This document shows, piece after piece, positions 48,304 through 57,468 of a stretch of 64,000 nucleotides of DNA; the first letter of the stretch is position 1, and the number at the start of each line of letters is the position of its first letter. This DNA comes from Phycisphaerae bacterium (GTDB lineage: Bacteria; Planctomycetota; Phycisphaerae; Sedimentisphaerales; Anaerobacaceae), in NCBI GenBank assembly GCA_028714255.1, contig JAQTMR010000001.1, forward strand, positions 186,001 to 250,000. The letters are read 5' to 3'. The position numbers were made by a program, and so were the translations under genes. Under the pieces are notes generated by a model. The model saw nothing but the letters and a program-made list of their open reading frames with translations. It made no database searches and was not told the DNA's origin.

Positions 48304-49422
48304 CTATTTAAGGACATCAATCACCCCGTAAGGGTCGGTCGAAATCACACTGTTTGCGTACAGTTCCATAGCGCCGATATCCGCGGTTGCCTTGAAGATA
48401 CTTCCTCTATCTACGACTCTTATTATATAGGGCAGGTCGTCCCCGGCATCCATAGCAGGCATAGAAATGGTAACGTTAAAGCATGTCACTCCGAGCTTAT
48501 CGATAAAACATCTCAGCACATCAAAAATAACTTTTTTAACCTTATCGCTTTTCGAGGGATTGGACGCAATTATCACGGTCTCTTTTTCCTTTACCGGCGT
48601 AAGGCTGACGAAAACTTTTACGCCGCCCCGGCCATAGCCAAGATTGACCATCTTATGCGCTTCGAATAAATCGTCGAAATATTTTCCGCCCTTTCGTTTT
48701 TTCGCGTATTCCAGAGCAGCTCTTTGCAGCATTTCAATCCCTGCGTAATACCTGCCCCTGGCCATTAAAAGCTGCGCGTGGCCGTGCACCTGTGATGCGC
48801 CCGATTTTTCCAGACAATTCCACAGCAGAAAAGGATATTTGGCCCCCGCATCCAGCCGGTGTACCTTTTCAAACCACTTAAATCCTGTTTCAATATAATC
48901 GGAAAGCTCTTTCAGAGTAAATTTCAGGGGATTATGTTTTCCAAAATATATCATGCCGCTCCAGCCGTCGTATTTTGCAACATTGGCCCCGGTAACACAG
49001 TATTTGCCCTTGATTCTGCCGAATAAATCTTCGGGAGTGTATTTCGCAGGTTCGCAAAAATCGCAATTTCTCATCGACTCGCTGATATGCTCATCGACTC
49101 TCTGCCTTTCCTTTTCAATTTCCCCCCTCATAGAGGGCCTGCTCGCCCTGAGCCAGTTAAACAGAGCGCCATCCCCTGTCCATTTATTGAATGTCCTCAC
49201 CACTTTCTGGGTTTCGATTCTATTAACAACTTCGTCCTCGGTTTCTATAATCTCCCCGCCTTTATCTTTCGTGCCGAAATACTGCCTGACCTTGGCCCTG
49301 AACGAAGGTGGAATCTCTAACCTGCCCTCGACGCTGGAAATCTCGAAAATATCACAGAAGAGTTTCTTGTCCCCCTTTTTCAGTTTGCTTACCCTGCTCT
49401 CCAGCCCGACAATAGAATCCAT
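48304..49422 (-). CDS. GalT/HIT-superfamily-like protein (putative nucleotidyltransferase/hydrolase)
   Basis: CDFCEPAKYTPEDLFGRIKGKYCVTGANVAKYDGWSGMIYF and SGASQVHGHAQLLMARG (HxH HIT-like motif). Confidence 0.7.
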   Translation of the reverse strand: MDSIVGLESRVSKLKKGDKKLFCDIFEISSVEGRLEIPPSFRAKVRQYFGTKDKGGEIIETEDEVVNRIETQKVVRTFNKWTGDGALFNWLRASRPSMRGEIEKERQRVDEHISESMRNCDFCEPAKYTPEDLFGRIKGKYCVTGANVAKYDGWSGMIYFGKHNPLKFTLKELSDYIETGFKWFEKVHRLDAGAKYPFLLWNCLEKSGASQVHGHAQLLMARGRYYAGIEMLQRAALEYAKKRKGGKYFDDLFEAHKMVNLGYGRGGVKVFVSLTPVKEKETVIIASNPSKSDKVKKVIFDVLRCFIDKLGVTCFNVTISMPAMDAGDDLPYIIRVVDRGSIFKATADIGAMELYANSVISTDPYGVIDVLK

Positions 49423-49527
49423 TTGTGTTGTCCCTTTAATATTTCGCCTGCGCTTATGTGAATATCAGTATTGCAATTCGAAGCTTGGCGATAACAAAGA
49501 ACCGCCGAGGCTAATTATGATACACAA

Positions 49528-51552
49528 TCATACACTCCGCAGCTCGGCGCCGACGGATTCGGCCAGGCCCCGCAAAATATCCGCCTGGAAGCGGTCAACG
49601 GCCTCGTGGGTCAATGTGCCGTCCTGGTCTCTGAATACGAGCGTAAGCGTAAGGCTCTTTTTGCCGGAGGCAATGCCCTTGCCGCGGTATATACCCACAA
49701 AACGAATATCCTCCAATTCATCAGGAGCTTTTTTGTCCACCGCCACGGCGATATCGGCCCATCGAACCGAGTCATCAATGACAATCGAAAGGTCGCGCAC
49801 TATGGCGGGGAACTTCGGGATGGGTTTGACTTTTACGGGTCCAGCCTGCAAAACTGAAAGCGATTCAAAATCCAACTCTGCCGCGGCTGGTGTCACGTCT
49901 TTGAAATCGAATTTTTCCTTTACCGCCTTGGAAACAACGCCCGCGACGCCAATAACTTTGGAATCGACTAAGATTCGGGCGCCGGTTTGCGCCCAGACAA
50001 ACTCGGCAGGCTCGAAAACAACCTCAGCATCTTTATTGAGATTCTTTATCAGCCCATCTACCGCACCACGCAAAAGCTGGAAGTCATTACTATCACAGCA
50101 AATCGCCAGCTTGGTTTTCTCAATCGGCAGAACAGCTGTTTCGCCCTTTTGTGGATTTGGAATGAAAGTATCGGCGATTTCGAATATCCTGCAGTTGCTA
50201 TTTTTGACGTTAAGGTTAGTTTTAATAACAGAGAGTAAAGATGGCAAAAGCATCTGGCGGAGCAGGTTATCGCTTTTTCTGGTTACATCCTTAACGCTCA
50301 AATGCTCGCCGCCGTTTCCGGCAAACAGCTCGGCGATGGAATTATCGATGAAAGAGACGTTAATCGTCTCGTAGAAACCACAGCCGTTAAGATATGTCCC
50401 TATTGAACTTGTCAGCTTTTGACGGGAATCGACAGGGACAACCTGAATCTTAATTTTCTGTTCCGTGGGTATCCTGTTATAGCCGCAGATGCGTATGACT
50501 TCCTCTATCAGGTCAACTTCGCGGTATATATCGCTTCGCCACGAAGGGACGCAGCAGGTTATCGAATCGCCGTTTTGCTTTGGCTGGTAACTCAATCTCG
50601 ACAGGATTTCTATCGTTTCCTTAGGCGAAATCTCGATGCCGAGCAATTTATTCAAACGGGAAAGTCTAAGTGTCACCTCTTTTTTCGCCGGCTTCTTCGG
50701 GTAGATATCAATCACGCCCTTAACGACTTTTCCGCCTGCGACCTGCGTAATCAATTGAGCCGTCCGTTTCGAGGCCCAGTCCACCATTTCAATATCTACC
50801 GTCCGCTCGAATCTAAAAGAAGCCTCCGAAGCCAGGGCAAGTTTGCGAGCCGTCGGGCGAACACTAAGGGGAGCGAAATAGGCGTCCTCTAAAAGGATTG
50901 TCTTCGTCGTCTCGCTTACCTCGGTATCGGCCCCACCCATAACACCTGCTATCGCTACCGGCCCTTTGGGGTCGGCGATAATTAACATATCAGAAGCCAA
51001 CTTGCACTTAGAGCCGTCGATACTGACAAGCTCCTCGCCGGCTCGGGCGCACCTTACTATTATCTTGCCGTCGTTTATTTTTTTATAATCGAATGCGTGC
51101 GGAGGCTGTCCCGTCTCGAGCATCGCGTAGTTGGTCGCATCGACCACATTATTGACGCTTCGCAGGCCGACCGCTTCGAGTCGGCTCTTGAGCCAGTCAG
51201 GCGAAGGCCCGACTTTTACGCCCTCGATAATTCGGGCGGTATATCGGCCGCACTTATCAGGCTCGGCGACCTCGACGGCCGCGAGCGTGGTAATATCTTT
51301 TGTTGATTCGTCCAGTTCAACTTTTGGGATTTTCAATTCTTTGCCGGTAGCGGCTGCTAATTCGCGGGCGATACCTATTAAACTAAGGCAATCGCCGCGA
51401 TTGCTCGTTACTTCAATATCTATTACGGCATCGTTACCACAGGATTCGACGCCCTCGCAGGGCAGCCCCAGGCCGCTTAAAATCTCTACGATTTTCTCAG
51501 CGGATAAGTCGGTCTCGATATAATCATTTAACCAATTCAGCAAAATTTTCAT
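49528..51552 (-). CDS. pheT: Phenylalanyl-tRNA synthetase beta subunit
   Basis: MKILLNWLNDYIETDLSAEKIVEILSGLGL, VMGGADTEVSETTKTILLEDAYFAPLSVR, C-terminal FDX-ACB domain. Confidence 0.96.
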   Translation of the reverse strand: MKILLNWLNDYIETDLSAEKIVEILSGLGLPCEGVESCGNDAVIDIEVTSNRGDCLSLIGIARELAAATGKELKIPKVELDESTKDITTLAAVEVAEPDKCGRYTARIIEGVKVGPSPDWLKSRLEAVGLRSVNNVVDATNYAMLETGQPPHAFDYKKINDGKIIVRCARAGEELVSIDGSKCKLASDMLIIADPKGPVAIAGVMGGADTEVSETTKTILLEDAYFAPLSVRPTARKLALASEASFRFERTVDIEMVDWASKRTAQLITQVAGGKVVKGVIDIYPKKPAKKEVTLRLSRLNKLLGIEISPKETIEILSRLSYQPKQNGDSITCCVPSWRSDIYREVDLIEEVIRICGYNRIPTEQKIKIQVVPVDSRQKLTSSIGTYLNGCGFYETINVSFIDNSIAELFAGNGGEHLSVKDVTRKSDNLLRQMLLPSLLSVIKTNLNVKNSNCRIFEIADTFIPNPQKGETAVLPIEKTKLAICCDSNDFQLLRGAVDGLIKNLNKDAEVVFEPAEFVWAQTGARILVDSKVIGVAGVVSKAVKEKFDFKDVTPAAAELDFESLSVLQAGPVKVKPIPKFPAIVRDLSIVIDDSVRWADIAVAVDKKAPDELEDIRFVGIYRGKGIASGKKSLTLTLVFRDQDGTLTHEAVDRFQADILRGLAESVGAELRSV

Positions 51553-51612
51553 AAGGATAATACCTTAACTTCCAGACGCCCCGCTGTCAATACTTGATGT
51601 TTAAACAATAAA

Positions 51613-51632
51613 CCCCCAAGCAGGCTTGGGGG
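51613..51632. repeat. REP-like palindrome, family 2
   Basis: cccccaag cagg cttggggg, followed by CTAA (reverse of TTAG); 5' of second RAYT. Confidence 0.82.
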
Positions 51633-51691
51633 CTAACCGGATATGGAGAATTGTTGCGTATCGGTTAACATAGGGGTACTATTATGAAAGT

Positions 51692-52147
51692 ATGGGGAAA
51701 ATGATTGGATATATGGTTACATGGACGACTTACGGAACATGGTTACAGGGAGATAAAAGAAGATACGTACAGGACGGCAAAATACTGCCGGCTGACACCG
51801 AACTCGAAGATGCAAACAAGCGTCTGCAAAAGTGTAATATTGTTCGTCTGACATCCATCCAGAAAAAAGTTGTTAACAATGCCATACTCGAAGAGGCAGA
51901 AAGAATCGGCCAGAAGATATTTGCGCTTGCGGTTTGCTCGAATCATGTACATCTTGTGGCCTGCAGGCAAAACGAGTCAATAGAAAGTGCCGTATCTCGG
52001 TATAAAAATGTTGCTACTGCCGCCTTGAAAAAAACGGGATTATTGAAAAGGGTTTGGACCCGCGGCTTTGACAAACAGTTCTGTTTTGATGATGCGGTGC
52101 TCGAAAAGAAAATCGAATATGTTCTGCGTCACAACAGAACTGTTTAG
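51692..52147 (+). CDS. REP-associated transposase / Y1 transposase-like protein (second RAYT lineage)
   Basis: YMVTWTTYGTWLQGDKR...FALAVCSNHVHLVACRQNESIESAVSRYKNVATAALKKTG...VWTRGFDKQFC: 'NHVHL' HUH motif. Confidence 0.85.
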   Translation: MGKMIGYMVTWTTYGTWLQGDKRRYVQDGKILPADTELEDANKRLQKCNIVRLTSIQKKVVNNAILEEAERIGQKIFALAVCSNHVHLVACRQNESIESAVSRYKNVATAALKKTGLLKRVWTRGFDKQFCFDDAVLEKKIEYVLRHNRTV

Positions 52148-52165
52148 TTTACGCTTTTCGTTTAG

Positions 52166-52185
52166 CCCCAAAGCCTGCTTTGGGG
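52166..52185. repeat. REP-like palindrome, family 2
   Basis: ccccaaagc ct gctttgggg preceded by TTTAG; 3' of second RAYT. Confidence 0.82.
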
Positions 52186-52254
52186 TCCATTCCTGCTTCG
52201 TGGTCTGTTTGTATTCGTTTCGTTTATGCTTCGGGGTCCGTTGTATTCGTTTAG

Positions 52255-52274
52255 CCCCCAGGCCCGCCTGGGGG
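52255..52274. repeat. REP-like palindrome, family 2
   Basis: cccccaggc cc gcctggggg preceded by TTTAG, followed by TT. Confidence 0.82.
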
Positions 52275-52365
52275 TTCTTCAGGCTTTATTCCGGGGTTAC
52301 CCGCGTAAGGAACGCTTTATTTTATTGCCTCTTGCAAATTATTCGGCGAGTTAATGTCTCTTGTC

Positions 52366-52385
52366 ATTCCTGCGAAAGCAGGAAT
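52366..52385. repeat. Palindromic repeat family 3
   Basis: TGTCATTCCTGCGAAAGCAGGAATCCAG; stem attcctgc/gcaggaat. Confidence 0.82.
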
Positions 52386-52400
52386 CCAGAATGTTTAGCA

Positions 52401-52420
52401 GTCGCCGGAACGGCGACTAC
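52401..52420 (-). repeat. GTAG-type palindrome
   Basis: gtcgccg gaa cggcgac tac; reverse complement GTAGTCGCCGTTCCGGCGAC. Confidence 0.7.
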
Positions 52421-52493
52421 CCTTGCCTGCCTTGAGCAAAGTCGAAGGGAAGGCCGCGGCAATCCCAATTCACCAATTCTCTAATTCACTACA

Positions 52494-53159
52494 CTACCGC
52501 CGGTCCTCTGAAATCCCTGTCCTGTGCAAGCGTATCGTAACCTCGACCCTGATTGCCTCGGCTGCACACCACAGAAGCCCATACTCGAATTGGTGAAACT
52601 GATAGGAACTATCCTCAGGCTGGGTGAACTCGAATATATATCTCCAGTCATGGAACAGGTTTTTTGACCGAGCCAGCACATCCGGAAGGGCCGGTGATAC
52701 TTTAGAATCGTCCCATGGTGGTTGCTCTGGCAGCGAACCCTTGGCGATCGTAAAACTCACGCGGCCATATAGTTGGCGCACTTGGTCAGGCAACGCCGTG
52801 TCATAAACGCCTTCGATAAGTTCCCTGATTGGTTGGGGTATCGCGTCATATAGAGTACGGAGATCATGCACTGGTGGCACTTGCGAGTCCAGTTGCGTTA
52901 GGAGGGCTTTAAAGTAGAGTTCGATGGCAAACCCTATATTTGTCGCACAGGCAACCATATCGCCTAATTCATTCGACATAACTTGTGAGGACTTTTCCTT
53001 TATTGCGCCTATCTCGGGAATGAATTCCTTTGCCAATCGCTGGAAAGCCTCGCCGCACACGAGGGCTGCCTGGGGGCCACGTTCCTTCTTTGCCGTAGGC
53101 CTCTTCGGTATCTTTGAATCCTTTTTCCCGTCTGTGCACATCTCGAAGATCAACCCCAT
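52494..53159 (-). CDS. Hypothetical HEPN-like protein
   Basis: NIGFAIELYFKALLTQLDSQVPPVHDLRTLYDAIP resembles the HEPN 'ELxLKaLL...HdLxxLy' pattern. Confidence 0.5.
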   Translation of the reverse strand: MGLIFEMCTDGKKDSKIPKRPTAKKERGPQAALVCGEAFQRLAKEFIPEIGAIKEKSSQVMSNELGDMVACATNIGFAIELYFKALLTQLDSQVPPVHDLRTLYDAIPQPIRELIEGVYDTALPDQVRQLYGRVSFTIAKGSLPEQPPWDDSKVSPALPDVLARSKNLFHDWRYIFEFTQPEDSSYQFHQFEYGLLWCAAEAIRVEVTIRLHRTGISEDRR

Positions 53160-53384
53160 TAAATCTAAATCTGGAATCTACCGAAATTTAGGGGCACCAT
53201 ACCTATTTCCATTACAACATAAAGCCCGCGATTCCCGCTAACCAAAAATACCAAACACTTACCACTAACACTACGATGCTTCTCGTAGCATAAACCTCGG
53301 CGAAGTCCTAAAACGAAGACAAGCCTCCGCCGTTGCTCACCCTATTTTGCCCCATTTTCTAAATTCCTGCAAATCTAAAAAATC

Positions 53385-53610
53385 CGTTTAATCCGCGTAA
53401 TCAGTGATTCAACCAAAACCACACCTACCTGCACACCCAAACCGGCTAATTTTAAAAAATTCTGACTTACCTCTAATTAATAAAAAACAGTGTCAATCTG
53501 TGTAAATCCGTGTCTAATTTCTCTGTGTTCTCTGTGAACTCTGTGGCTAAAAATTGTGTCCATTAGTGTTTATTCGTGGTTAATTTTCTCCGTGTCTTTG
53601 TGGCTATGAA
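53385..53610. repeat. Degenerate GTG-rich interspersed repeats
   Basis: atccgcgtaatcagtg, tgtgtaaatccgtgtc, tctgtgttctctgtgaactctgtggc, gtgtttattcgtggttaatttt; related to 14868..14920. Confidence 0.65.
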
Positions 53611-53727
53611 ATTATGCCAAACAAACCCAAATGCACAGCATGGCTTACGCCATTTTTGGCTTTTGTTTTTCTGGTTTTAGTTTATAATAGGCGTTTAAAC
53701 TGCGGCAAGAATTTAAGGATATTTATT

Positions 53728-54132
53728 ATGGCAAAATGGAATGTTGCAAAACTAACAATCGTCGGCTTATTAATCGCATCTGTCTTTCTCACCGGCTGTG
53801 TGGAACGAAAGCTGACAATCAATACCGAGCCGCAGGGTGCTATCGTGGTATTAAACGATGAGGAAGTAGGCACTTCGCCGGTTACGGTTTCGTTCGAATG
53901 GTATGGCGATTATAATGTGAGAATAACCAAAGAGGGCTTTGAGACCTTAAAAACACATCGAATGCTGAAAGGGCCCTGGTACGACAAGATGCCGTTCGAC
54001 TTCTTCGCTCAATTAGTTAACCCGATGAGAATCGTCGATTCCTACGAATGGACATTTACCCTCGACCCGCAAACACAACCCGATAGAGAGCAACTGCTAA
54101 AGGATGCTCAAGACCTGAAAAACCAGCTTTAG
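53728..54132 (+). CDS. PEGA-domain lipoprotein
   Basis: Lipobox SVFLTGC; RKLTINTEPQGAIVVLNDEEVGTSPVTVSFEWYGDYNVRITKEGFE; start at internal Met. Confidence 0.88.
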   Translation: MAKWNVAKLTIVGLLIASVFLTGCVERKLTINTEPQGAIVVLNDEEVGTSPVTVSFEWYGDYNVRITKEGFETLKTHRMLKGPWYDKMPFDFFAQLVNPMRIVDSYEWTFTLDPQTQPDREQLLKDAQDLKNQL

Positions 54133-55079
54133 GCAGCACGCCAATCGCCCCTGTTGCGATACCAATCAATGGCTTTTTCAAGGCCCTGACGAAAAGACAC
54201 TTTTGGTGTGAAGCCGATTAGTTCTTTGGCAAGCGTAATATCGGCAAGAGAATGTTTTACGTCGCCCTGACGCGTCGGCTCATATATCGGCTTTACGTTT
54301 TTGCCGAGCAACTCATTGATTATGCCGATAACTTCGTTGACAGTTACAGCCGAGCCGCAGGCAATATTTAAAACCTCACCAGCGGTATGCTCGACCCTCG
54401 CAGCGAGCAAGTTAGCTTCAATGACATTATCAACATAAGTGAAGTCCCTGCTTTGCTCACCATCGCCATAAATGGTCGGCGGTTCATTATTCAAAACAGC
54501 AGTTACAAAAGCCGGTATCGCCGCTGCATACTGACTCGCCAAGTCCTGGAATGGACCAAAAACGTTGAAATACCGCAGCGAAATAGTCTCAAGGCCGAAG
54601 ACCTTGTAAAAAACCTGAGCATAATACTCGCCCGCAAGCTTAGCCGCCGCATAAGGCGAAAGCGGCTGAGGTAACATCGATTCGACCTTGGGCAAAGTTG
54701 CCACATCACCATAAACAGAAGAACTTGAGGTATAGACAAAACGTTTTACACCGGCATCGCGAGCGGCTAAAAGAAGTGTGAAAGTCGCGTCAAGGCAATG
54801 CCTGTGCGTGGCGGCAGGGTCATCAACACTGCGAGGCACCGATGGCAAAGCGCCCAGATGTAAGCAGAAATCAATATCCTTCATACAGCTGCGGGCGACC
54901 TCTTCGTCCCCCATATCAGCTTCTATAAACTCAATCTTATCCGAGACAGCGGCAAGATTGCTTTTTTTGCCTGTGAGCAGATTATCAACGACTCTTACGA
55001 AACACCCCTGCGAGACGAGCTTTTTGCAGATATTTGAACCAATAAAACCGGCTCCGCCAGTTACTAAAAACTTCTCCAT
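54129..55079 (-). CDS. NAD-dependent epimerase/dehydratase (UDP-sugar 4-epimerase-like)
   Basis: FLVTGGAGFIGSNICKKL, YTSSSSVYGD, SPYAAAKLAGEYY, RYFNVFGP. Confidence 0.94.
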   Translation of the reverse strand: MEKFLVTGGAGFIGSNICKKLVSQGCFVRVVDNLLTGKKSNLAAVSDKIEFIEADMGDEEVARSCMKDIDFCLHLGALPSVPRSVDDPAATHRHCLDATFTLLLAARDAGVKRFVYTSSSSVYGDVATLPKVESMLPQPLSPYAAAKLAGEYYAQVFYKVFGLETISLRYFNVFGPFQDLASQYAAAIPAFVTAVLNNEPPTIYGDGEQSRDFTYVDNVIEANLLAARVEHTAGEVLNIACGSAVTVNEVIGIINELLGKNVKPIYEPTRQGDVKHSLADITLAKELIGFTPKVSFRQGLEKAIDWYRNRGDWRAA

Positions 55080-55170
55080 TAAAAAATCCTTTCGTAAAGT
55101 ATTAGGCGATTTCTTGCCTCGGGTGATTCAAAACTTGCCTGACGGCAGTCAATGTCCGATTCACAATTCG

Positions 55171-57402
55171 CTAAATTGAGTGAGCAAGCTGCAGCTTCTG
55201 ATATTCCTGATAAGATTTGAATTGCTCCTGGTAATAACCACCTTTCATTATTCTTACACCCAAGAGCACACAACCAACTAACGCAGCATCCATCGCTTTC
55301 AACTCGCTAATAGTCCTCTGAGCAACCCCTCTTCTTGTGGCGGCAGCATTGAATACCAGAACCGTGCCGTCAACAAGTCTGGCCAGTATCTTGGCAGCAC
55401 TTACCAATAATATCGGCGGGCCATCAACTATAATATAATCGTAGTTTTCACGCTGCTGTTCAACGAGCTGTTTCATTTGCGTCCCGCCGAGCAACTCTTC
55501 CGGGTTAGACGGTAACGGCCCTGAATCAATTACTGACAGGCCCTCAATACCACTGTCCCTTACGACCTCATGGTAACTACTACGACCCACAAGCAATGTG
55601 CTCAGTCCAAATTCAGCCTGCTCTGCTCCAACTGTTTCCCTCGGAAATACTGCATATAAAGCCGGCTGCCAAAAATTAGCATCTACAAGCAGGACTTTTT
55701 TGTTCTCAGCAACAAAAGTTGTTGCGAGATTAACAGCTACAGAAGTTTTTCCGTCCCCTGCCGAGCCACTGGCAACAAGCAAAACCTTCAAAGAATCCGC
55801 AGCGCCGGACAGCTTCAAATTGGTACGAAGCCGTCTGTAGGATTCGCTTATAATAGAATAAGGCGCCTGACGAACAACATGACAAAGGTCGATACCCCGA
55901 ACCTGTGCATCTTCGTCCGCATTTGGAATAATACCTAAAAGCGGAATATGTAGATACTTACTTACGTCCTTTGGCATCCGGACGAGGTCATTGAGCATCT
56001 CGATAAGGAAAGTAAGGCCTACGCCAAACATAAAGCCCAATATCGTTCCACCGGGTAAATAAAGCTGCCATTTCGGAGAACTTACGGCCAGCGGTACCGG
56101 AGCAGGCCCGACAAACTGCACTTTTGGCGTCTCCGGGTCCTCGAGTACTATCTTTAATTTTTCAAGCTGTTCTTTGACCGAATCAAGCATTAGTTTTCGT
56201 TCGTCTCTTATGCTTGCTCGCTGTTGGTATTGTATTCGGGCCAAATCAAGCTCTCTTTGTTTTGCAACAGCCTCCTGCCGCAACCTTTCCAACTCTGTAT
56301 ACTTTTGCTGCAATCCAGCTAATATGGTCCGAGCATTTTTGAGATTTGCCTGTCGGGTTTGCTCCGCTATTTCCGCTTTTCTGACTCGTCTTCTTTCTCT
56401 GAATTCGTTTATCAGCTCCTGAGCCTGGCGTACCTCTCGATGGTTTTCTCCAAACTTTGTAAGTCTGGATGCAAGTGACGCCTCCTGCAAAGCAATCTGT
56501 TGAGCAAGCATAGTCATAACAGGGTCGCCTTCTATTTGATTCTCGACCTGTTCATTAATAGGCCCCACTGCCAACTGCTCAAGACTTTCCATATCAGCCT
56601 GACGCTGTTTTATTTCCAGGTCCAACTCATTTTGCGCAAGCTCCAAATCATTCAATCGCAGGGTAATCGTATGCTGGAACCGCTGGTCCTGGGTTCCTTC
56701 AAGGTCAGTCAAATTCCATCTATCACGAACCTCGCCCAACGCCCTTTCGGAGGCATCCAAATCTCGTTGAATATTATCCCGCTGGTCTTGAAGCCTGGCC
56801 AGCTTCTCGGCTACGTCTGCTTTTTTCGTACTCCGCTGGGAAGTTATAAATAAATCCACCATTTCATTTACTATCAGGGCCGACTCTTTTGCATCTCCGC
56901 AAGTCATCGATACCACGATATAATCACCATCCCTTTGAGCACCAGCACGGAGACGCTTTTCCAAATCTCCGACAGCTTTTATAATACTCTTCTCCCTAAC
57001 CTGGCCAAATTGCTTAAACCATTTTGTTTCTTTAACCTTGTCTCTATCAATCAATTTTTGGAGGGTACTCTGCTGGGTCATAAGTGCAGCCATCGACATA
57101 CGATTACCGTATTGAATATCCTTGGCTACCTGACCTCCTACAATAGTCATAGGGTCTTTTTCTATAGGCGGTAACACTCTAATGAAGGTACTGGCTGTAT
57201 ATTTTGGAAAATACTTTTTTAATAAATACCAACCCGCGCCGCCGAAAATAAAACCCAATATAGTCAGAAAAATAATTAACAGCATATGACGACGCAGCAT
57301 CCCCATGATTTCTTTAGGCGTCAATGCAGCGACAGGCAGCATCGGTCTGGCACCAGCCACCCCTGTCATTCTATTTACAGCAGTTTGCTTTTGTTCTACC
57401 AT
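55171..57402 (-). CDS. GumC/Wzz-type chain-length determinant fused to BY-kinase-like ATPase
   Basis: Wzz N-terminus with TM, coiled coil, Walker A SGSAGDGKTSVAVNLA, VLLVDANFWQPAL, YDYIIVDGPPILL, Tyr-containing tail GGYYQEQFKSYQEYQ. Confidence 0.93.
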   Translation of the reverse strand: MVEQKQTAVNRMTGVAGARPMLPVAALTPKEIMGMLRRHMLLIIFLTILGFIFGGAGWYLLKKYFPKYTASTFIRVLPPIEKDPMTIVGGQVAKDIQYGNRMSMAALMTQQSTLQKLIDRDKVKETKWFKQFGQVREKSIIKAVGDLEKRLRAGAQRDGDYIVVSMTCGDAKESALIVNEMVDLFITSQRSTKKADVAEKLARLQDQRDNIQRDLDASERALGEVRDRWNLTDLEGTQDQRFQHTITLRLNDLELAQNELDLEIKQRQADMESLEQLAVGPINEQVENQIEGDPVMTMLAQQIALQEASLASRLTKFGENHREVRQAQELINEFRERRRVRKAEIAEQTRQANLKNARTILAGLQQKYTELERLRQEAVAKQRELDLARIQYQQRASIRDERKLMLDSVKEQLEKLKIVLEDPETPKVQFVGPAPVPLAVSSPKWQLYLPGGTILGFMFGVGLTFLIEMLNDLVRMPKDVSKYLHIPLLGIIPNADEDAQVRGIDLCHVVRQAPYSIISESYRRLRTNLKLSGAADSLKVLLVASGSAGDGKTSVAVNLATTFVAENKKVLLVDANFWQPALYAVFPRETVGAEQAEFGLSTLLVGRSSYHEVVRDSGIEGLSVIDSGPLPSNPEELLGGTQMKQLVEQQRENYDYIIVDGPPILLVSAAKILARLVDGTVLVFNAAATRRGVAQRTISELKAMDAALVGCVLLGVRIMKGGYYQEQFKSYQEYQKLQLAHSI

Positions 57403-57468
57403 TCTAAATTTCTACCTGGCCCGTAGTTTTTCCTGTCTGCCATCTGTTATTTGTTATTTTTCACTTTG

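Noticed and set aside
52160-52290. CRISPR-like array
   Set aside because: Repeats are imperfect palindromes with irregular spacing and no cas genes; they fit REP/BIME elements better.
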